From positions 1 through 29,145 of the forward strand of contig JBEKFZ010000053.1 in the NCBI GenBank assembly GCA_050013075.1: a stretch of DNA of 29,145 bases, in the 5' to 3' direction. This document shows positions 1 through 7,365 of the stretch, in pieces. The translations under genes and the position numbers were made by a program. Every line of letters starts with the position of its first letter. Positions within the stretch are counted from its first letter, which is position 1. The DNA is from JBEKIK01 sp050013075. Lineage in GTDB: Bacteria > Planctomycetota > Planctomycetia > Pirellulales > Thermoguttaceae. The notes under the pieces were generated by a model. It saw only the letters and a list, made by a program, of their open reading frames with translations. It did not search any database and was not told the DNA's origin.

Positions 1-828
1 CTGCAAATGCGAGTAGGTTTGATTGCGCAGATCGGCGAAAATCCGCTCGCTCACCCAAGCCAATACGTAAGTCCTGGCCCAGGCCAGCAGCCAAGCCACA
101 ATCGCCGCTCCGGCATATAGGGATAGATATAAGGGGATATAGCGAAAAATTCCGGCCACGATATCATTTACCATGGGCCTGGTCAGATACATCGAGAGCA
201 ACGTGGCTGCATTGCAGGCAAGCATCAGGGAAAACCCGAACAAGATGGCAATTGCCCGAGGCTTGGCAAAGCGCGACAACCGCCACAGCGACTGTATCGA
301 CGGTTTGGCCTTGGCCGCCTCGCATTCCGGGCAAGTAATTTGCTCCGGCCCTAATAAGGCGCCGCAACTCGGACAAACCGCGGCCAGATATTCCGCGGAA
401 TCGTCTTCGTCGCCTTGGTCTCCCTCTTGCAGGCGTTCGAAGCGCAATGCCAAGCGATGGGCGGCGTTGACTTTGCCGGAGGTGAAGCGCCAGTGATGCA
501 GGCTGCTCATGGGGCCGATCAGTTCCAAGATGCCCGCGCCGCCTTGTTCCCGAGCCCGAAGAACCAAGGAAGGATCGATTTTCCAGGACTGAAGGCCGTT
601 ATTGGGAGTCGCGCCGGACTTTGAGTCGCCTTCCAAAGGTCCGACCGTCAAAAGCCGGCGGTCGGTTAGCACTACCAGTCCCTGGGCGTAATTCAATTGT
701 CGGTCGAGATCCGGTTCCAACCAAACCAAAGGCGTTTCGCCGGGGGAAAGTTGGGTTTCCACCACGCTACGCAACTGAAGCGCTACGTTTTCCCAAAAAT
801 CATGCGTGGAATTCAAAGGACCGGACAC
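1..828 (-). CDS. Cyanophycin-associated ABC transporter, N-terminal part (partial)
   Basis: This is an open frame of 276 codons that runs off the left edge, so the ATPase half is not visible. I chose GTG at 828. TTG at 834 is also possible, with an in-frame TAA at 838-840 just upstream and no clear ribosome site. Residues 1-145 form a soluble domain with an LVVLTDRRLLTVG stretch (51-63) that resembles small bacterial PH-like domains. A four-cysteine zinc ribbon follows (CPSC at 152-155, CPEC at 166-169). Hydrophobic segments then start near residue 190 and look like an ABC exporter type 1 membrane domain (for example RPMVNDIVAGIF and SERIFADLRNQTYSHLQ). An ABC protein with this kind of N-terminal extension is known as a companion of cyanophycin genes, and this copy diverges from cphA. 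The substrate is unknown. The membrane domain is clear; the cyanophycin role is inferred from recalled family naming and from position. Confidence 0.82.
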   Translation of the reverse strand, partial: MSGPLNSTHDFWENVALQLRSVVETQLSPGETPLVWLEPDLDRQLNYAQGLVVLTDRRLLTVGPLEGDSKSGATPNNGLQSWKIDPSLVLRAREQGGAGILELIGPMSSLHHWRFTSGKVNAAHRLALRFERLQEGDQGDEDDSAEYLAAVCPSCGALLGPEQITCPECEAAKAKPSIQSLWRLSRFAKPRAIAILFGFSLMLACNAATLLSMYLTRPMVNDIVAGIFRYIPLYLSLYAGAAIVAWLLAWARTYVLAWVSERIFADLRNQTYSHLQ

Positions 829-1143
829 AGGCAATATTTACAGAACCATGCAGAATCGACAAGCCATTGTCGGATGGAAGTTTGTTAGGTGAGACGCTAA
901 TTGACTATTCAATTATTCGCTACGTATTTGAAAAACGAATTGTTCCAAAATGGGGGTATATATCGATCTATTAGGAACCCGCGGCTTAATGGGAAGCTTT
1001 TCATGCTGCTATGCGATTTAAAAAGGTATAAGGAAAAAGTACGCTCCAAACAAAATTATTTGGCAGTTTCAATATATTGTTATCCATTATCTTATAAGAG
1101 ATGTTTATAAATTGTGCGATTATTATAATTCTGCCGATTATAC

Positions 1144-1196
1144 CGGGTGTGTAAAGACTGAAAGTCTTTCAAACTCCCTGTGCTTTACCCAACCCG
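1144..1196. other. Two overlapping, mutually exclusive hairpins
   Basis: A perfect 7-bp hairpin (AAAGACT, loop GAA, AGTCTTT) sits at 1153-1169. A longer alternative fold pairs CGGGT (1144-1148) and GTAAAG (1151-1156) with CTTTAC (1183-1188) and ACCCG (1192-1196). The two folds compete for the same AAAG bases. The pairing is visible; a switching function is only a guess. Confidence 0.35.
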
Positions 1197-1270
1197 GGTG
1201 ATTGTAACGTATTATTTACTAAAGGTATCGAGCCGATTTCACCCCGGTTCGCGACCATACAAAATACATA

Positions 1271-1307
1271 TATGTTGGGGCAGCAGATTATCTGCTGCCC
1301 CAACATA
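1271..1307. repeat. Perfect 17-bp hairpin, GGGGCAGCAG palindrome family
   Basis: The arms 1271-1287 and 1291-1307 pair perfectly around a TTA loop, with TTGGGGCAGCAG as the core. The sequence is close to the palindrome at 18032-18062 (TTGGGGCGGCAG core), so it belongs to a dispersed intergenic palindrome family. It has no T-tract on either side. Confidence 0.75.
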
Positions 1308-1409
1308 ATGAGCTAATCGACTTATCAAATACATTGGCAGCCATCGATACGGTTCTGTTTCTTGAACCAAGGCTGAAAAATCCGCTTCCCCTCTTTAGTT
1401 GCATAACAG

Positions 1410-1445
1410 ACCATTAACTGATTGCAGTTATGAAAATGGTTTTTT
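1410..1445 (+). terminator. Possible intrinsic terminator
   Basis: ACCATT and AACTG (1410-1420) pair with CAGTT (1425-1429) and AATGGT (1435-1440) across a 5-nt bulge. TTTTT follows. No annotated plus-strand gene ends here, so if real it would end an unannotated transcript within the spacer. Confidence 0.35.
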
Positions 1446-1556
1446 ATAACTAAGTATAGAAGCCATAAGACGTTATGTCACGGAAATCAGCCTAGGCGTT
1501 AAAGTCATTATTAACGGTTTTTACCAGTAAAACATGTTTATGCTACCTGGAAATAC

Positions 1557-1574
1557 GCTTCCCCATGGGGAAGC
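1557..1574. repeat. 18-nt perfect palindrome
   Basis: GCTTCCCC/GGGGAAGC form a self-complementary sequence around a central AT. A run of seven T begins a few bases downstream, so it could act as a weak terminator or a protein-binding site. Confidence 0.4.
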
Positions 1575-1970
1575 TTTGGATTTTTTTCAGCCGGCTATTG
1601 CTTTTTTTAAGCCGCCTGGATTAAATAGATGTATGGAGTTGGCCAACGCTGCGGGGACGTTTAGTTGTCGGCCGTACTCTTCCTACCAGGGGTTCTTCCT
1701 GCCTATGCCCAATCGAGCCAGTTCAATCAAATAACCAAAAGAGTGCTGTAGTCTGCGCACTCTGGCGAATTCTTGAATAAGTGGGTAAAACAGGATGAAT
1801 GAATACAATTGTAGTAGATCAGGATAAACAGATTAAAAAAGAAAGTTTACCAAAATTCATATCCAGACAGATTAATACAAGCCGGACGGAGGCGGCTGTC
1901 AAAAGTGTATTTCATGGAGTGATGACAATAGAAGGTGTTAACGAACGTGAGGAAACACGATTGGATTTAA

Positions 1971-1999
1971 GGGTGGTTAGGGTTGGTAGGGTTATGGGG
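1971..1999 (+). other. G-quadruplex-type motif
   Basis: Four G-tracts (GGG at 1971, 1980 and 1989, GGGG at 1996) are separated by loops of 6, 6 and 4 nt. This fits the usual G3+N1-7 rule. It lies on the coding strand about 115 bases before the cphA start, so it could form in the 5' leader or in promoter DNA. Confidence 0.5.
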
Positions 2000-2115
2000 T
2001 AAATAAAATTTACCGATACAACACTTTAACCACTTGCAACGTAGATCGTTCTAGGAAGGATCGATCACCGTGATTCCGCAAAAGCTAGCAAGTTTAAATA
2101 GTGAGACACACAACC

Positions 2116-4869
2116 ATGGAATACCGCAAGGTGTTGGCTCTGCGCGGCCCGAACATCTGGGCAAACTTTCCGGTGATCGAAGCCTGGATCGATCTGGGCG
2201 AATTAAAGAATTCGCCGTCTAACGAAATCCCCGGCTTTAACGAGCGATTAATGACCTGGCTGCCGACGATGATCGAGCATCGTTGCAGCATCGGCGAGCG
2301 CGGCGGGTTTTTCCAGCGACTACGGATGGGAACCTATCCCGCTCATATCATCGAACACATCACGCTGGAACTGCAAACTCTGGCCGGCACGCCGGTCGGA
2401 TTCGGCAAGGCCCGGGAAACTTCCGAAGAAGGCGTGTATCGGATCGTGGTCCGGTACGTGGAAGAGAACCTGGGCCGCGAATGTCTGAAAGTCGCCACCG
2501 ATCTGTTTCTGGCGGCGGTGTACGATAAACCCTTCGACGTGGCCGGGGAAATAAATCGGCTCCGCGACCTGGCCCAGCAAAACTGCCTTGGCCCAAGCAC
2601 CAACGCAATCGTGGAAGCCGCAAAAGCGCGGGGCATTCCGGTGCGGCGGCTGAACATCGAGAGCCTGGTTCAGTTGGGTTACGGTTGCAAGCAGCGGCGA
2701 ATTCAAGCGGCCGGGACGGACCGCACAAGCGCAATAGCCGAATCGATCGCGCAAGACAAGGAACTTACCCGGGTGTTGCTGCAATCGGTCGGCGCGCCGA
2801 CTCCCGAAGGACGGCCTGTAACCAGCGCCGAAGACGCTTGGGAGGCAGCCTGCAAGTTAGGCCCGCCGGTGGTGGTCAAACCGCAAGACGGCAATCAAGG
2901 CCGCGGGGTTGCGGCGAATCTAAGCTCGCGCGAGCAGGTTATGGCCGCATATCAAGCCGCGCACAAGGAAAGCCCGTCGATCATCGTGGAAAAGTTCGCC
3001 TTCGGTCAGGACTATCGCATATTGGTGATAGGCGGAAAAGTAGCGGCCGCGGCGCGGCGCGAACCGGCGCACGTCCTCGGCGACGGAAAACACAGCATCG
3101 CCCAGTTGGTGGATATCGTAAATATGGATCCCCGGCGTGGCGAGCATCATGCCACGGTGCTGAGCAAAATCAAATTGGATGCGATTTCGCTGGCGGTTTT
3201 GGCCGAGCAAGGTTTTACGCCCGACTCGGTGCCGCCCAGCGGCGCGGTGGTGTTGATCCGGCGGAACGCGAATTTAAGCACGGGCGGAACGGCTATCGAC
3301 GTAACGGAATACGTTCATCCCGAGGTGGCGGCTAGGGCGGTGGATGCCGCCAAGATAATCGGCTTGGATATCGCCGGCATCGACATTATAGCCAAGGACA
3401 TCAGCCGGCCGCTGGAAGAACAAGGCGGGGTGATCGTGGAGATAAACGCTGCGCCGGGTCTGCGCATGCACTTGCAGCCTTCGGCGGGCGTTTCCCGGCC
3501 GGTAGGCGAGGCGATTGTCGACCTGCTCTATCCCGAAGGCGAAAACGGCCACATTCCGCTGGTCGCCGTGACCGGCGTAAACGGCAAGACAACGACCACT
3601 CGGTTCATCGCCCATATTATCAAAGGCGCCGGCAAGTTGACGGGCATGACCTGCACCGACGGCATTTACATCGGCGAGCGGCGGATCGATAACGGCGATT
3701 GCAGCGGGCCGAAAAGCGCCCGGAGCGTGTTGATGACCCCCGGCGTGGAGGCGGCGGTGTTCGAGACGGCCAGGGGCGGAATACTCCGCGAAGGGCTGGC
3801 TTTCGACTACTGCGACGTGGCCGTGGTGACCAACATCAGCGACGGCGATCATCTGGGCATCTCAGAGGTGAACACGCCCGAGGACCTGGCCGAGGTGAAA
3901 CGCTGCATCGTGGACGTGGTTTCGCCCAAGGGCTACGCGGTTCTCAATGCCGCCGATCCGCTTGTGGTGCAAATGGCGCCTCACTGTCCCGGGGGCGTGC
4001 TGTTTTTCGCCATGGACGGCAACAATCCGGTAATCGCACGGCATCGCGGCGTGGGCGGACGCGCGGTGTTCGTCCGCGACGGACAGATTATCTTCGCCGA
4101 GGGAAATCGCGAGGAAATCCTGATGCCGGTGGACGCCGTTCCATTGACGATGGGCGGGAAGATCACCTTCCACGTTGAAAACACCCTGGCCTCCACGGCG
4201 GCGGCATGGTGCCTGGCAGTACCCTTGGACATTATCCGCTCTCGGGCGTCTACGATCGCGGCCGACATGGGCAAGGTGCCCGGCCGGTTCAATATCCTGG
4301 ATATCGACGGGGCCACGGTTATCGTGGATTACGGCCATAACGTACATTCCTTGACGGCGGTGCTGGAAGTGGTGGAAAAATTCCCGCACGAGCGCCGCAT
4401 GGCGGTATATTCCACGGCCGGGGACCGGCGCGATTGCGACATGATCCGGCAGGGCGAATTGCTGGGCGCCGCCTTCGACCGCGTTGTTCTTTACGAGGAC
4501 CATTATCGCCGCGGCCGTGCGGAAGGCGAGATCATGGGCCTGTTCCGCAAGGGCGTGGAATCGGCATCGCGGGCAAAGGAGATTATCGAGATTACCGGCG
4601 CAGTGAAGGCCGCCGAAGCGGCATTGAACATGGTCCAGCCCGGCGAGTTGCTGCTGTTGCAGGCCGATAAGATAGACGAGACGATGGACTGGATACGGAA
4701 CTATATCTCGACGATGGTCGAACAAAAAGCGGCGGCCGAGGAGTTAATCGAACAGGCGGCGGCCGAACCCGTATCAGCGCCGGAGCCTGCCGCTGCGGCA
4801 AAAGAGAAATTAACCGCAACCGAAGTCGGCGGGACCATCCTGGCCGAAAGTTCCGCCGCGAAAGCATAA
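2116..4869 (+). CDS. cphA: Cyanophycin synthetase
   Basis: CphA polymerises aspartate and arginine into cyanophycin using ATP, in the cytoplasm. I start at ATG 2116 (917 residues) because the family N-terminus aligns there (MEYRKVLALRGPNIW). A GTG at 2101 would add five residues. No Shine-Dalgarno site is visible. The order is an N-terminal cyanophycin-specific domain, an ATP-grasp domain (about residues 220-475, with VVVKPQDGNQGRG and VIVEINAAPGLRMH), and a Mur-ligase-like domain with P-loop GVNGKTTT (487-494), FETARGGILREGL and VDYGHNVHS. The two ATP sites match the two-step Asp then Arg addition known for the family. Length is slightly above the usual 870-900 because of an Ala/Glu-rich tail over the last 50 residues. 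It diverges from the ABC transporter and converges on ribBA. No cyanophycinase is visible in the window. Confidence 0.96.
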   Translation: MEYRKVLALRGPNIWANFPVIEAWIDLGELKNSPSNEIPGFNERLMTWLPTMIEHRCSIGERGGFFQRLRMGTYPAHIIEHITLELQTLAGTPVGFGKARETSEEGVYRIVVRYVEENLGRECLKVATDLFLAAVYDKPFDVAGEINRLRDLAQQNCLGPSTNAIVEAAKARGIPVRRLNIESLVQLGYGCKQRRIQAAGTDRTSAIAESIAQDKELTRVLLQSVGAPTPEGRPVTSAEDAWEAACKLGPPVVVKPQDGNQGRGVAANLSSREQVMAAYQAAHKESPSIIVEKFAFGQDYRILVIGGKVAAAARREPAHVLGDGKHSIAQLVDIVNMDPRRGEHHATVLSKIKLDAISLAVLAEQGFTPDSVPPSGAVVLIRRNANLSTGGTAIDVTEYVHPEVAARAVDAAKIIGLDIAGIDIIAKDISRPLEEQGGVIVEINAAPGLRMHLQPSAGVSRPVGEAIVDLLYPEGENGHIPLVAVTGVNGKTTTTRFIAHIIKGAGKLTGMTCTDGIYIGERRIDNGDCSGPKSARSVLMTPGVEAAVFETARGGILREGLAFDYCDVAVVTNISDGDHLGISEVNTPEDLAEVKRCIVDVVSPKGYAVLNAADPLVVQMAPHCPGGVLFFAMDGNNPVIARHRGVGGRAVFVRDGQIIFAEGNREEILMPVDAVPLTMGGKITFHVENTLASTAAAWCLAVPLDIIRSRASTIAADMGKVPGRFNILDIDGATVIVDYGHNVHSLTAVLEVVEKFPHERRMAVYSTAGDRRDCDMIRQGELLGAAFDRVVLYEDHYRRGRAEGEIMGLFRKGVESASRAKEIIEITGAVKAAEAALNMVQPGELLLLQADKIDETMDWIRNYISTMVEQKAAAEELIEQAAAEPVSAPEPAAAAKEKLTATEVGGTILAESSAAKA

Positions 4870-4893
4870 TCAATTTAACCGCTATACTTCAAC

Positions 4894-4917
4894 AAGCCGC
4901 TTGCGGTTTCGCGATGC
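4894..4917. repeat. CCGCTTGCGG interspersed repeat, copy 1
   Basis: CCGC-TT-GCGG sits in the 54-bp gap between the convergent cphA and ribBA genes. It is followed by TTTCGCGATGC, which matches 13251-13274 (TTTAGCGCTGC) at most positions. The short stem could also terminate either gene weakly. Confidence 0.55.
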
Positions 4918-4923
4918 ACAAAA

Positions 4924-6135
4924 TTACGGCAGTTTGTGGCCGAGTTTGTCGCGCTTGGCGGCCAGGTAGCGGGCGTTGTGCTCGTGGATGGGGCCGACGA
5001 TGGGGACCTGGTCGATCACTTCCAGGTCGAACCCGCCGTAGATAAAGGCGTCGGTTTTTTTGGGGTTGTTTGTGAGCAAACGGACGCGGGAAAGACCCAA
5101 ATCTTTTAGAATCTGGATGCCCACGCCGTAGTCGCGACTGTCGACTTGATGACCCAGGGCCAGATTGGCCTCCACCGTGTCCAGCCCCTGATCCTGAAGG
5201 TTGTAGGCCTTGATTTTTTCGGTCAAACCGATGCCACGGCCCTCTTGCGGCAGATAGACCAGCACGCCGGCGCCTTCCTGGCTGATCATCTGCAAGGCCA
5301 TCTGAAGTTGGTCGCCGCAGTCGCAGCGGAGCGAGGCAATAAGATCGCCCGTGAAACAGGACGAATGCAAACGCACCAGGGGCTGGGCCGCTTTGGTCGG
5401 GTCGCCAATAACAATCGCCACTGGCTCTTGTTCCTCGTACTTCACGCCATAGGCGATGATCCGGCCGGAACCGAAGCGAGTGGGGAGATTTGCTTCGTCC
5501 ACGCGGAAAACCAGTTTTTCGCTGCGGCGGCGATGGCGGATAAGGGCCTCGATGCTGATGATTTCCAGGTGAAACTTGTGGGCCAAGGCAAAAAGTTCGT
5601 CCCGGGTGGCCCGATCGCCGGTTTCGCCAAGTATTTCGATGAGCACGCCCGATGGTTTCAGCCCGGCCATGCGGACCAAATCGACGGCGGCTTCGGTGTG
5701 GCCGGCGCGGCGGAGCACTCCGCCTTCCTTGGCGATCAAGGGGTCAAGATGCCCGGGCCGCAAAAAATCGGCCGGTTTGCTATTGGGGTTGAGAATTTCG
5801 CGGATCGTGGTGGTGCGTTCCTGGGCCGTGACGCCCGTGCGGCAACTTTTATGATCGACCGGCACGGTAAAAGCCGTCTGAAGGGGAGTGGTGTTGTTCT
5901 CGACCATTAGCGGCAAATCGAGCCGATCGGCCAATTCGGGCAAGATTGGCATGCAGAGCCGACCCCGGCCGTGGGTAATCATAAAATTGATTATTTCCGG
6001 GGTGACCTTTTCCGCTGCGCACACAAAATCGCCTTCATTTTCACGGTCTTGGGCATCAACCACGATAACGATCCGGCCCGAGGCGATGGCTTCTATGGCG
6101 GATTGAATTGTCGAAAACTGGTAAGACACTCGCAT
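4924..6135 (-). CDS. ribBA: Bifunctional DHBP synthase / GTP cyclohydrolase II
   Basis: This 403-residue protein supplies both starting compounds of riboflavin synthesis: 3,4-dihydroxy-2-butanone 4-phosphate from ribulose 5-phosphate, and the pyrimidine precursor from GTP. Residues 1-200 are the RibB half, with DRENEGD (30-36), RPGHLDPL and RRAGHTEAAVDL. Residues 205-403 are the RibA half, with zinc cysteines C260, C271 and C273 (CFTGDLIASLRCDC), GRGIGL (299-304) and TNNPKK (355-360). Both halves look complete. The start ATG at 6135 has GGAG about 7 bases upstream, and length and ends fit the RibBA family. It is convergent with cphA and divergent from the Cys-rich gene. No other rib gene is near, and I see no FMN riboswitch core in the 330-bp upstream spacer. 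Confidence 0.96.
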   Translation of the reverse strand: MRVSYQFSTIQSAIEAIASGRIVIVVDAQDRENEGDFVCAAEKVTPEIINFMITHGRGRLCMPILPELADRLDLPLMVENNTTPLQTAFTVPVDHKSCRTGVTAQERTTTIREILNPNSKPADFLRPGHLDPLIAKEGGVLRRAGHTEAAVDLVRMAGLKPSGVLIEILGETGDRATRDELFALAHKFHLEIISIEALIRHRRRSEKLVFRVDEANLPTRFGSGRIIAYGVKYEEQEPVAIVIGDPTKAAQPLVRLHSSCFTGDLIASLRCDCGDQLQMALQMISQEGAGVLVYLPQEGRGIGLTEKIKAYNLQDQGLDTVEANLALGHQVDSRDYGVGIQILKDLGLSRVRLLTNNPKKTDAFIYGGFDLEVIDQVPIVGPIHEHNARYLAAKRDKLGHKLP

Positions 6136-6465
6136 TCTCCTCTGTTAAACTACCATCATTATAAACAGTGGAAAAACCGTTGTCACGGGCAGGTATTGCG
6201 TCTCGGATTGCCAAATCTGCCTTGGGACGGAAGTTTTAGTCCTTAGCCATCCACCCAATTTGACGCGAAAGAACAACTACCGCCCCAACTCTTGGTCTAT
6301 TTGTCTTGGAGCTATGGGTAAACTGCGTAAGTAGCATAGATTTTACCGGTTATAACAATTTTCTCGATTTTTCCGATTGTTCCGCCGATAAGGGCTTATT
6401 GAAGGTCTAGTCGGATACATAGTGAATATCCAAATTAGGTCTGTAAAAGGGAGGGAATATAAGCG
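6136..6465. other. 330-bp divergent promoter spacer
   Basis: This separates ribBA (minus) from the Cys-rich gene (plus). The right half is AT-rich (TTATAACAATTTTC near 6350). A clear ribosome site (GGGAGGG, about 6450-6456) precedes the ATG at 6466. No long hairpin, riboswitch core or small frame stands out. Confidence 0.5.
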
Positions 6466-7065
6466 ATGAGATCAATTATTTTAAGCGGGATGATTTGCAG
6501 TCTGTTTTACCTGGGTGCAATCGCCAGGGTTGATGGAGCGACATATTCGCGCCCCGGCAGCGATGATTGCGGATGTGGATGCAATAACTCCTGCGGCGGA
6601 GGTTGGAATTGGTGGTCGCTAAAAGGTTGTACATGCCGAAACGACGGTTGCGAGGACGATTGCGGTCATCCAGGCTGCTGGCCCCGTGCTCGGTCTTGCG
6701 ATCCATGCGGCGATTGTTGCCGCCCGATGACCTGCCACGACAAGACTTACTGCGGACCGCTGACTCCGATCTTTGCCTTATTTACACGCAATTGTTGGAG
6801 TAGCTGCGGGTGCGGGGAACGTTATTGGGGAGATTTTTACGGCGATCCGCCAGACTTTTGCGACCCCTGCGACCGGTGCGGAAATTACACCGGCGGTTGG
6901 AACGGCTGGAACGGCGGCAACTCACAAGGCTGCAACTACGGCAGAGGTCAGGCAACAGTCGAGCAAATGGCGCCGATGGAAGGAAGGGTCATCTCCCAAA
7001 GCGATCGTGTTTCCAGAAAAGCTCCCACCCCGGCGTCAAAAATTCGCACAACAGTCAATCAATAA
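6466..7065 (+). CDS. Secreted cysteine-rich protein
   Basis: This is a 199-residue protein of unknown function. The ATG follows a strong GGGAGGG ribosome site. Residues 1-25 form a signal peptide (MRSIILSGMICSLFYLGAIA, cleavage near VDGA), so the mature protein is exported. It contains about 22 cysteines in short clusters (CGCGC, CDPCGDCC, CGCG, CDPCDRC), with many Gly, Trp and Asn residues and a GGWNGWNGGN stretch. The last 45 residues are cysteine-free and polar. Such spacing could support many disulfides or metal binding, but no known family is recognised. A perfect terminator-like hairpin lies 66 bases after the stop, so it is probably monocistronic. Confidence 0.75.
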   Translation: MRSIILSGMICSLFYLGAIARVDGATYSRPGSDDCGCGCNNSCGGGWNWWSLKGCTCRNDGCEDDCGHPGCWPRARSCDPCGDCCRPMTCHDKTYCGPLTPIFALFTRNCWSSCGCGERYWGDFYGDPPDFCDPCDRCGNYTGGWNGWNGGNSQGCNYGRGQATVEQMAPMEGRVISQSDRVSRKAPTPASKIRTTVNQ

Positions 7066-7083
7066 ATTACATCAAACAAACTT

Positions 7084-7107
7084 GTTCCCACGCTCCGGCG
7101 TGGGAAC
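7084..7107. repeat. GTTCCCACGC palindrome, copy 1
   Basis: GTTCCCACGC, TCCG loop, GCGTGGGAAC: a perfect 10-bp stem. A degenerate copy is at 14604-14627. In both places a MITE-like element follows within 100 bases. Confidence 0.7.
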
Positions 7108-7130
7108 ATATCAACCACAAATCATCTTTC

Positions 7131-7162
7131 AAGCCCACGGATTGCAATCCGTGGGCTTTTTT
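7131..7162 (+). terminator. Intrinsic terminator of the Cys-rich gene
   Basis: AAGCCCACGGATT pairs perfectly with AATCCGTGGGCTT (7131-7158), and six T (7157-7162) overlap and follow the stem. This is the strongest terminator shape on the plus strand in this region. Confidence 0.75.
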
Positions 7163-7174
7163 CGTTCCAAACTT

Positions 7175-7287
7175 AGTGCCTATCCAAATACCCATTTTTG
7201 TCATCCTGAGCATAGCGAAGGATCTTGATAATAGAGGCTAGATTCTTCGCTTTGCTCAGAATGACGAACGGTTTTAGGATAAGCTCT
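7175..7287. mobile_element. MITE-like element, copy 1
   Basis: This 113-bp sequence has imperfect inverted ends (AGTGCCTATCC at 7175-7185, GGATAAGCTCT at 7277-7287). Nested inner inverted arms start GTCATCCTGAGC and end GCTCAGAATGAC, and they carry the GCGAAGGATCT / AGATTCTTCGC pair. It matches 14641-14762 in layout and sequence. It contains no gene, so any movement would need an enzyme supplied from elsewhere. Confidence 0.65.
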
Positions 7288-7302
7288 TAATAAAAACTGA
7301 AT

Positions 7303-7327
7303 CCTGAACCCTGAACCCTGAACCCTG
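7303..7327. repeat. CCTGAAC tandem heptamer
   Basis: About 3.6 perfect copies of CCTGAAC lie just before the ThDP enzyme. The copy number is likely to vary by slippage. No function is evident. Confidence 0.7.
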
Positions 7328-7365
7328 CTCTCTGACAGTGGCAAGGCGAATATGAATTGATTATC

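Larger units (their letters stand above)
829..2100. other. 1.27 kb non-coding divergent spacer
   Basis: This AT-rich spacer lies between the ABC transporter and cphA and holds no convincing gene. The small frames inside it (901-1110, 1534-1734, 1799-2002) lack a ribosome site and recognisable protein character. It does hold a cluster of hairpins (1153-1169, 1271-1307, 1410-1445, 1557-1574) and a G-rich four-tract motif (1971-1999). Both divergent promoters must lie here, and an unannotated small RNA is possible. Confidence 0.7.

Noticed and set aside
901..1110. 69-residue frame in the AT-rich spacer
   Set aside because: It has no start signal and no recognisable features, and AT-rich non-coding DNA explains it.
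1799..2002. 67-residue frame upstream of cphA
   Set aside because: There is no ribosome site, the composition is unremarkable, and its end is built from the G-rich tract.
3862..4725. 287-codon minus-strand frame opposite cphA
   Set aside because: It lies entirely within a clear cphA coding region, lacks a ribosome site and family features, and is typical of antisense frames in GC-rich genes.
5146..5910. 254-codon plus-strand frame opposite ribBA
   Set aside because: It mirrors the ribBA codons and shows no independent protein signature.
6136..6465. FMN riboswitch upstream of ribBA
   Set aside because: The conserved RFN blocks (AGGGTG-type and GACCGGCGG-type) were looked for and not found.
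7303..7327. CRISPR-like tandem repeat
   Set aside because: The unit is only 7 bases with no spacers, so it is a simple tandem repeat.
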